Shown here one piece after another: positions 26,621 to 32,785 of a stretch of 36,493 nucleotides of DNA (within the stretch, counting starts at the first letter, position 1; every line of letters starts with the position of its first letter). Position numbers and translations under genes: made by a program. The stretch is from NCBI GenBank assembly GCA_022361455.1, contig JAKSAW010000638.1, positions 1-36,493 on the forward strand, written 5' to 3'. Under the pieces are notes generated by a model that was not told the origin of the DNA, did no database searches, and saw only the letters and a program-made list of their open reading frames with translations. The stretch is from Pseudomonadales bacterium. GTDB lineage: Bacteria > Pseudomonadota > Gammaproteobacteria > Pseudomonadales > Ketobacteraceae.

Positions 26621-27523
26621 ATGGCGAACAATAATAATTTGGCCAACGCGAATGCAATCAGCGAAGGCGTTATTAATGAGAAACAGGGTAAAGACAAGCT
26701 ACAAATTCTTAAGAAAAAACCGCTAGTCGCATGGCCAACAGTGTTACTGCTATGCACTACTCAAATGCTAATCGTAGCCACATGGGTCCTCTGTTTCAAC
26801 GGCACTCTAACACTTTGGCAAGGCTGCTTGATTAACATCTGTCTCTACTATTTAAACTTTACACCGGCCCACGATGCCATGCATAGAGCCATTTCAAGAA
26901 TTAGTTGGGTGAATGATTTATTCCTCTACCAAACCGCCTTAACTTATTTACCGGGCAATAGCGGTAAACTGCTTGGCCTAATGCACATGCAACACCACCG
27001 CTTTACTAACGACAAACTAGACCCAGACCACGACTTAGTAAAAAACAAAAGCAACATGTTGTTTCTATGGTTCTTTTGGGATTTTCGTTACTTGTACTTT
27101 TATCTAAAAAATCGAGAACACTATCCACAATTCAATGTTACTCGTGCAGTGATGGAATTAATCCTAGGGCTATCCATTGTGGCGGCAGTCGCCTTTTATC
27201 ACCCCATGGAAATATTATTTCTATGGTTTATCCCTTCAAGAATGATGGTATGGCTAATTTGCTTTGTCTTTATGTTCTTACCTCATGCGCCTCACTCTAT
27301 TAAAGATAAAGACGCTCCTTATCAAGCTACATTGATCAGAGAAGGCTGGGATTGGTTACTAACACCGTTAATGATGTACCAAAACTATCATTTAGCACAC
27401 CACTTATACCCCACCATTCCATTCTACCGTTATAAAAAAGCCTGGCGGGCCCGCTTGGAATATCATGAACAACATAACCCTGCAAAAGTCAGCGCTTTCT
27501 CAATAAGGCCTTACAACCTATAA
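26621..27523 (+). CDS. Membrane fatty acid desaturase-family protein
   Basis: This is an integral-membrane di-iron desaturase/hydroxylase (PF00487) of 300 residues. The three His boxes are HDAMH (84-88), HMQHH (122-126) and HLAHH (257-261, in QNYHLAHHLYP). Hydrophobic spans lie at about 38-60, 63-80, 177-193 and 197-221. The N-terminus (1-35) is hydrophilic and Asn-rich. The QNYHLxHHLYPxxPFYRY pattern occurs in acyl-lipid desaturases and also in carotenoid hydroxylases, so the substrate cannot be fixed. No carotenoid genes are nearby. GGGGAG precedes the ATG. Probable control by the upstream AraC regulator is inferred from the arrangement. Confidence 0.85.
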   Translation: MANNNNLANANAISEGVINEKQGKDKLQILKKKPLVAWPTVLLLCTTQMLIVATWVLCFNGTLTLWQGCLINICLYYLNFTPAHDAMHRAISRISWVNDLFLYQTALTYLPGNSGKLLGLMHMQHHRFTNDKLDPDHDLVKNKSNMLFLWFFWDFRYLYFYLKNREHYPQFNVTRAVMELILGLSIVAAVAFYHPMEILFLWFIPSRMMVWLICFVFMFLPHAPHSIKDKDAPYQATLIREGWDWLLTPLMMYQNYHLAHHLYPTIPFYRYKKAWRARLEYHEQHNPAKVSAFSIRPYNL

Positions 27524-27642
27524 GTCAGCACAATGAAAACACAATAAACGAAATAGCTAGGTATATTGTTCATACTAGATACATTCGCTGACAATTTGAA
27601 AACAACAAACTTAGCACCTAAGGCGCATGGTCTGGGATAGTT

Positions 27643-27651
27643 TGGTAAGAT
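27643..27651 (+). promoter_or_regulatory. Candidate extended -10 promoter of the response regulator
   Basis: TGGTAAGAT (extended -10 with TAAGAT at 27646-27651) lies 35 bases before the ATG at 27686. No good -35 box is seen, which is acceptable for extended -10 promoters. The rest of the 162-base spacer holds no gene or terminator that I can see. Confidence 0.3.
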
Positions 27652-27685
27652 AGCGCTTTCTTTAGCCATTTGCCGCCTTCAGACC

Positions 27686-28342
27686 ATGACCCAGTGCACC
27701 GAAAAAACAGTCGTATTACTGGTGGATGATCACCCCATTTATCTTGATGGTATTTCGGTGATCCTCGGCGATATCTTTGGTGAAGTAGAAGTACTTACAG
27801 CAGAAAGCGCTGATCAAGCCATCGACGTAGTAACACAAAGATCCGATATCGATTGGATCTTTTTAGATTACAAGCTACCTGACTGCGATGGTTTAGCACT
27901 CACCAAACGCTTGAACGATCTTTTTGTAACTGCCCCCATTATCATGATGACTGGTGTCGACGAAATTGCTTTAGTATCAGAAGCAATCGACACAGGGGTC
28001 AGCGGTTTTATTCACAAAGCCAGTGGCAAACAAGTTTTTCGAGAGTGTGTAGAAGCCATTGAAGCTGGCAATGCGTTTATTACCAACGAACAACGCTTGG
28101 CATTAGAACAATACAAAGGCACCCACGAGGTGGAACGCCAACGCATTCTGGAACAGCTCAGTAGCCGACGCAAAGATGTGTTGGTGCTGATTGCAGAGGG
28201 TTATTCAAACGGGGAAATTGCAGAAACACTAAGCATTTCCGAAACAACCGTTAAAGCCCATGTCTCAGCATTGATAAGTATCCTTGAAGCTGATAACAGG
28301 TATCACTGCGTGGCCGAAGCCAGGAAGCTTGGAATTATTTAA
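27686..28342 (+). CDS. NarL/FixJ-type response regulator
   Basis: This is a two-component response regulator of 218 residues. The receiver domain (about 8-125) has the acidic pair DD at 14-15, phospho-acceptor Asp61 (IFLDYKLPD) and the Lys of GFIHKASG. The C-terminal LuxR-type helix-turn-helix (about 150-212) contains EGYSNGEIAETLSISETTVK and KAHVSALISIL. It acts as a DNA-binding regulator after phosphorylation. It faces the hybrid kinase gene tail-to-tail, and the pair probably works together. The targets are unknown; the adjacent porin and solute-binding protein genes are candidates. Confidence 0.9.
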   Translation: MTQCTEKTVVLLVDDHPIYLDGISVILGDIFGEVEVLTAESADQAIDVVTQRSDIDWIFLDYKLPDCDGLALTKRLNDLFVTAPIIMMTGVDEIALVSEAIDTGVSGFIHKASGKQVFRECVEAIEAGNAFITNEQRLALEQYKGTHEVERQRILEQLSSRRKDVLVLIAEGYSNGEIAETLSISETTVKAHVSALISILEADNRYHCVAEARKLGII

Positions 28343-30051
28343 TCTACCAATTGTTTAATCGCTTTACGCAAATGCACCGGCTTAATTGGCTTGCGTAATA
28401 AATGAAAATGCTGCGCTCGAATTGCCCCCACTAGTTCTGGATCTGTATCACCGCTCATTAATAATGCGGGAATATCTTCACCCAAATGAGATCTTACAGC
28501 TTCTATAGCATCAACACCTGTTCCCGCTTCCTCCAATCGATAGTCGGACAATACAAACTCAGGCGTAAAGCCTTCCTCAACTAGTAACTCTAACGCCGCT
28601 TGAATGGATACAGCAGTCCTAACATTACACTTCCAATCTTGAAGTAAATGATTAACTGCTTCCAACACGCTAGCATCATCATCAATCACCAAGACATTTA
28701 ACTCTGAAACGCTTATATCGGTAGCTTGCGGAGGTTCTGGTACTAGCTGCTTATCACCTAAAGGAAGACTTAATGTAAAGGTGCTTCCAGATCCCGGTAC
28801 GGACTCTAATTCAATGGGATGATTCAGCAGTGCACTCATTTTTTTAACTACCGATAATCCTAAGCCAATACCTTCTTCTCTACGCCGAGCTTTATTAGAC
28901 ACTTGATGATACTCATCAAACACCCTAGCCTGCTCCTCTTTCGGAATGCCAATACCGGTATCAACGACACGTATCGAGACTATTTTATCTACACGTTCAA
29001 TGGCGACTGTGACGGATCCTTTGTCGGTAAACTTCAAAGCATTGGTAAGCAGGTTACGAATGATACGCCCAAAAAGCACTGGATCAGTATCAACAATACA
29101 ACGTTCACCGCTAAGCGTTAACGATAGTGATTTCTCCTCTGCCACCGGTTGAAATTCATTAATGATAGAAACGAGCATTTGATTGAGATCAAAGTGGACC
29201 CGATGTACCTCCAGTTGATTTGCTTCAAGCCGCGATAATTCCAAAAGTGCATTAAATAGCTCCGTCAATGCATCGTGTGAGGACAACCCTTGATTAACAA
29301 GAGTTTGAATTTCATCGCGAGCTTCCGTACGCAACTTGATACTCTCTAGGATCAACCCTAACGCTTGTAGAGGCTGGCGTAAATCATGACTGGCCGCCGC
29401 CAAAAATCGCGATTTCGCCACATTAGCCTCTTCCGCTTTTTCTTTAGCTTCAGTAACTTCCTGTAAGAGTTCCCTTTGCTCAAAATCCATTGTGATAGAG
29501 TTAGTGATCAAACGATTAATAGTCACTGAAATCACGCCAACAGCTGCCATGTATGAGAGCGTCAGTAAAGCATTCGCTTCCATACCCAAACTGTAATAGC
29601 GATAGGTCAACACCAGCAACAAAGGCGTTACGAAAGCGATATAAGCTGGCAAGTAAGCCGCTAGTGCAGGTAGAGTGGCGGCGACCATGCCTGCAATGAC
29701 GATCGAAATAAAAATAAATGTCTCAGTACTAACGCCCTCCATGAAAAAGCCGGGAACCAAAGACCATACGATCCCAGTCGCAACCATACCCGCTACAAGA
29801 AAAGGTTTAACAACGCGATAATCACCCAGCTCTGCGTTTTTTTTCCAAATGCTGTCTAAAATAAAGATGCGCATGACATGGCTAGTTTGCAGGGCAACAA
29901 ACCAAAGTACTATTGCCCAACCTTTAATGTCCCACCAAATCATGCCGGCTGTGATGCTCACAGCTACAGCATGGGGCAAGCCACTGGCAGCTAGCTGCTT
30001 AAAAACATAATCAATTTGTGCATTCTCAATGGCTTTGTTGAGCGCTTTCAT
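28339..30051 (-). CDS. Hybrid sensor histidine kinase
   Basis: This is a membrane-bound histidine kinase of 570 residues with an attached receiver. The N-terminal region (about 20-185) has six or so hydrophobic segments with short loops, so the sensor is probably in the membrane. A short coiled coil (about 190-212) follows. HisKA has phospho-acceptor His222 in ASHDLRQPLQAL, the HATPase domain has NLLTNALKF (333-341), DTGIGIP and GIGLGLS, and the C-terminal receiver has Asp503 (LSDYRLEE). The HDLRQ form is common in hybrid kinases paired with LuxR-type regulators. Its stop codon overlaps that of the convergent response regulator by 4 bases. A terminator-like hairpin lies 20 bases before its ATG. 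Confidence 0.93.
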   Translation of the reverse strand: MKALNKAIENAQIDYVFKQLAASGLPHAVAVSITAGMIWWDIKGWAIVLWFVALQTSHVMRIFILDSIWKKNAELGDYRVVKPFLVAGMVATGIVWSLVPGFFMEGVSTETFIFISIVIAGMVAATLPALAAYLPAYIAFVTPLLLVLTYRYYSLGMEANALLTLSYMAAVGVISVTINRLITNSITMDFEQRELLQEVTEAKEKAEEANVAKSRFLAAASHDLRQPLQALGLILESIKLRTEARDEIQTLVNQGLSSHDALTELFNALLELSRLEANQLEVHRVHFDLNQMLVSIINEFQPVAEEKSLSLTLSGERCIVDTDPVLFGRIIRNLLTNALKFTDKGSVTVAIERVDKIVSIRVVDTGIGIPKEEQARVFDEYHQVSNKARRREEGIGLGLSVVKKMSALLNHPIELESVPGSGSTFTLSLPLGDKQLVPEPPQATDISVSELNVLVIDDDASVLEAVNHLLQDWKCNVRTAVSIQAALELLVEEGFTPEFVLSDYRLEEAGTGVDAIEAVRSHLGEDIPALLMSGDTDPELVGAIRAQHFHLLRKPIKPVHLRKAIKQLVD

Positions 30052-30070
30052 TCGTTACTACCCCAATAAT

Positions 30071-30094
30071 AAAAAAGGCCTCTGTTAAGAGGCC
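30071..30094 (-). terminator. Rho-independent terminator after the porin gene
   Basis: On the minus strand AGAGGCC pairs around a 4-base loop (perfect 7-bp stem GGCCTCT/AGAGGCC, 30077-30083 and 30088-30094) and is followed by TTTTTT (30071-30076). It lies about 100 bases past the porin stop but only 20 bases upstream of the kinase ATG, so it could also act as a leader attenuator. Confidence 0.85.
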
Positions 30095-30190
30095 TCTTAA
30101 AACTTTTTCCAAAGCAATGTTCTAGGATTAAGTTCAAAGGCTAATCTCGTAGGTTAAAATTAGAAACTTCGCACAGAGACTTAATGCGCC

Positions 30191-31279
30191 CTAAAAATAA
30201 TAATCAATGGACGCATACAGAGCGGTAAAGTCGCCCTCGTTCACCATGCCATTGCGGTCTATGTAACCATCCTGGTCTAAGTATTCTAAATAAATCCAAC
30301 CTGGGCCATAGTTATAACTAAAACCAGGGGCAAAAGCTTTGATAGTGTTCGCATCATTACCTGTGGTATCAGCATTTGCAAGGGTCACATCTAGATAAAA
30401 AAACCACTGATCCTGTGCATACCCCACCTCGAAAGCTGCACGAGTATTTTCAATCGTCTCATCCAGGCTAACAGCTTGCGCATAATCATCAGGCAAATCT
30501 CTTTCTAGACCAATGTATTCAGCTTTTGTTGTGACATTACCAAATTGACCGATATAGAAAACAACCCAGGCTTGATGGTCACCTGTCACCGCATCACCTT
30601 CGTCAGCAAACTCGGATAGATCTTGCAGTTTTCCAACTTGGAACGAAAAACCAAGAGTCTGCGATTCTGTTAGCGGATAACGAATATCACCCACCAAGGT
30701 TTGCACTTTGCGGAAAGTATCTTTAGATCCCCAATGACGATTATCATCGGTTGAATCCGTACTAGTACCACCCCAATCGTCAGCGTGAAAATATGCAACC
30801 GCTAGATCCACTTGAGCATCTCTAGTCCATTTAATACCCACATCCATCTGGTCGCCGTATCCCGCTTGAAACATATCACCGGGCCAAAAGTTGGCCGTCT
30901 TCCAACCAAAGGGGGCTGCACTTTTACCAATAAATACTTTATCGGTCTCAGAGAGGTTATAACGAATCCAGGCTTTGTGAATGACAACATTATCACCCGT
31001 GGAGTTATTACTAGGATCTGTAAATCCTCCGGGCCCAAAGCGAATCTCTGAGGAGAAAGTCCACTGCTTATCTTTTGATTCTGAATCAACATAAAGAATA
31101 ATCGCTTCGGAATTAATAGTTCCATAGGTGTCTTCCTCAGTCTCATCATCTTTAATATTTTGATAATTAGCCCAAAATCCACCCGCTATATCCGGCGAAG
31201 CGATCACGGTCGATGCTTGAAAACTTAAGAAGACAAGAGAAGCGGCTGTAAAGAACAAGACAGGGTATTTTTTTATCAT
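30191..31279 (-). CDS. Outer-membrane porin-like beta-barrel protein
   Basis: This is a predicted outer-membrane barrel of 362 residues. Starting at 31279 (MIKKYPVLFF) it has a signal peptide that ends near VIAS. The upstream in-frame start at 31324 would add 15 residues that spoil the signal. The mature part alternates aromatic and polar residues in many strands and ends in ASIDYYF, the C-terminal Phe read by the BAM complex. The segment VFIGKSAAPFGW resembles a strand of the phosphate-selective porin O/P group (VxxGQxxxPFG), but I cannot assign a substrate. It sits 64 bases after the solute-binding protein gene on the same strand, probably in one operon. Confidence 0.78.
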   Translation of the reverse strand: MIKKYPVLFFTAASLVFLSFQASTVIASPDIAGGFWANYQNIKDDETEEDTYGTINSEAIILYVDSESKDKQWTFSSEIRFGPGGFTDPSNNSTGDNVVIHKAWIRYNLSETDKVFIGKSAAPFGWKTANFWPGDMFQAGYGDQMDVGIKWTRDAQVDLAVAYFHADDWGGTSTDSTDDNRHWGSKDTFRKVQTLVGDIRYPLTESQTLGFSFQVGKLQDLSEFADEGDAVTGDHQAWVVFYIGQFGNVTTKAEYIGLERDLPDDYAQAVSLDETIENTRAAFEVGYAQDQWFFYLDVTLANADTTGNDANTIKAFAPGFSYNYGPGWIYLEYLDQDGYIDRNGMVNEGDFTALYASIDYYF

Positions 31280-31343
31280 TGTGTCACCCACAGATTTGAA
31301 TGTAGCTTGGTTAAAACCTATCAATAACCATTTTCGATTTCCG

Positions 31344-32129
31344 CTAGTACTGCCCTGCCATCAACTCAGCGCGATATTGCTCGAAAGTGCCGTCTTCACG
31401 CATAGCTTTCAATGCACGATTAAACGCTTCAGACAACGCCATAGATCTTGCAGACTTCTTGGGGAATAGCAAATGTCCTTTTTGCTCAGCTAGGGGCTTT
31501 TGAAGGGTCGACAATACTTCTCTTGGTTGAGCTTCTAATTTGGCCAACGCCTGCCAACCAACGACCTCAGCCGCAGGGAAAAGGTCTGTTCTACCGGCAA
31601 TTAATTTTTTGAAATTAAGCTCATCGCTATTGGCTTCAAGCACATTCAACCTGCCATCCTTAGCCAAAGCCCAAAACTCATCGGTATAACTGAAACTTCG
31701 GGTTGCCCCTACTTTTAATCCAACCAGATCCGTTAATTGGTTCCATTCTTTCATGGGGTTCTTTTTCAGGTAGAAGAATACTTCCTTGTGCTCTGAAATA
31801 GGATCACTATAGATAAAGTCTTTTACTTTTTCTTCGCTAACATACCAAAAAGAAGTAGCATCAACCTTTCCTACCCTAGCGGTTTCGAGAGCTCGCTTCC
31901 AAGGCCAGTAGAGAAACTGGACCTCATAACCCTCACGACGAAACGCTTCCTTAATCACTCGATTGACGAAACCACTATGTGGCGCAGCTTTATCTGTCCA
32001 GGGTGAAAAATCTCCGGTTGATATCCGCAGAACCTCAACACGTTGAGGTTCCGTAGCCATACTAACGCCAGCCACAAATTGGCAGATCAATACAAATAGA
32101 GCACCTGCCCAAACCTGTTTGAAATGCAT
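31344..32129 (-). CDS. Orphan periplasmic solute-binding protein, family 3
   Basis: This is a periplasmic binding protein of the SBP_bac_3 type (amino-acid/polar-solute fold, PF00497), 261 residues. The signal peptide is residues 1 to about 25 (ALFVLICQFVAGVSMA). The mature part begins VLRISTGDFSPWTDK and contains VGLKVGATRSFSYTDEF and FNRALKAMREDGTFEQYRAEL, all typical lobe segments. No ABC permease or ATPase gene is adjacent. It may therefore serve as a sensor partner, for example of the nearby hybrid kinase, or work with a distant transporter. It lies upstream of the porin gene in the same direction, with a candidate promoter at 32169-32197. Confidence 0.85.
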   Translation of the reverse strand: MHFKQVWAGALFVLICQFVAGVSMATEPQRVEVLRISTGDFSPWTDKAAPHSGFVNRVIKEAFRREGYEVQFLYWPWKRALETARVGKVDATSFWYVSEEKVKDFIYSDPISEHKEVFFYLKKNPMKEWNQLTDLVGLKVGATRSFSYTDEFWALAKDGRLNVLEANSDELNFKKLIAGRTDLFPAAEVVGWQALAKLEAQPREVLSTLQKPLAEQKGHLLFPKKSARSMALSEAFNRALKAMREDGTFEQYRAELMAGQY

Positions 32130-32168
32130 AGAAATGCCTTAGAGAGACTTGCCTACGAAGTTTCACAA

Positions 32169-32197
32169 AGTATAGACAAGGATTTTTGGGCTGGCTA
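32169..32197 (-). promoter_or_regulatory. Candidate promoter of the solute-binding protein/porin operon
   Basis: On the minus strand TAGCCA (32192-32197) and TATACT (32169-32174) are separated by 17 bases and lie 40 bases before the ATG at 32129. Confidence 0.45.
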
Positions 32198-32209
32198 AAT
32201 TAGCGGGCT

Positions 32210-32238
32210 TTTCTCTATAAAACAGGCACATAGAGAAA
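32210..32238. repeat. Perfect 9-bp inverted repeat upstream of the binding-protein promoter
   Basis: TTTCTCTAT (32210-32218) and ATAGAGAAA (32230-32238) are perfect inverted arms around 11 bases. The stem is AT-rich and no T run follows on either strand, so an operator is more likely than a terminator. Its centre lies about 20 bases upstream of the candidate -35 box. Confidence 0.45.
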
Positions 32239-32251
32239 TTTCGAGAAAACC

Positions 32252-32689
32252 TTAGCGAGCTGCATAGGTAGCAGTCAACGTGAGGGCCAGGTCTTCCCCC
32301 TGATAAATTTCCACCGTTAATTGCACCTTAGCTCTTGCTTTTGATTGGTATTGCTCTCGCAAGCCGTCGAGCACTTCGTCAGAGGCCTTAACTTGAGCCC
32401 TGAGGTTGCCTGTCACCGGTTTAGCATAGATAACTTCCCCTTTTGTCACCCACACGTTGGGTTCAAAGCCTGCATCCATTAAAGTAAGATGCACCAAGCT
32501 CCAGCCACACATCGTCGCGACACAATACAAGCTTCCACCGAAGGCAGTGCCATGGGTATTTAGATTGGGTTCGAGGGGTGCTTCTACCGCAACATAACCA
32601 GGTTGATACTCAACGATATCCACTCCCATATGCTGCACCAGAGGTACTTGCCCTTTTAGTTTTTCTCTAACGATATCTAAGCTACTCAT
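32252..32689 (-). CDS. YiiD-type thioesterase (hotdog fold)
   Basis: This is a hotdog-fold protein of 145 residues like the C-terminal thioesterase-like domain of YiiD (PF09500). The conserved segment is NTHGTAFGGSLY (44-55), where the hotdog helix and its active-site residues lie. KGEVIYAKPV follows at the family position. It probably hydrolyses an acyl-CoA or acyl-carrier thioester; the substrate is unknown. It has no N-terminal acetyltransferase domain, unlike E. coli YiiD. AAGGAGC precedes the ATG. It lies after the carboxylase operon terminator, so it may have its own promoter or rely on read-through. Confidence 0.82.
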   Translation of the reverse strand: MSSLDIVREKLKGQVPLVQHMGVDIVEYQPGYVAVEAPLEPNLNTHGTAFGGSLYCVATMCGWSLVHLTLMDAGFEPNVWVTKGEVIYAKPVTGNLRAQVKASDEVLDGLREQYQSKARAKVQLTVEIYQGEDLALTLTATYAAR

Positions 32690-32728
32690 TCACAAGCTCC
32701 TTTCATGTTGGTGCATAAATGTGCCCAT

Positions 32729-32767
32729 AAAAAAAGCGAGGTCCTTGAATGAAGGCCTCGCTTTTTT
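32729..32767 (-). terminator. Rho-independent terminator of the carboxylase operon
   Basis: The arms GCGAGG (32736-32741) and CCTCGC (32756-32761), extended by an inner CCTT/AAGG, are flanked by an A run (32729-32735) and a T run (32762-32767). It could work both ways. It lies 19 bases after the biotin carboxylase stop and 40 bases before the thioesterase start. Confidence 0.9.
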
Positions 32768-32785
32768 GAATCGCTATAAACCCGA

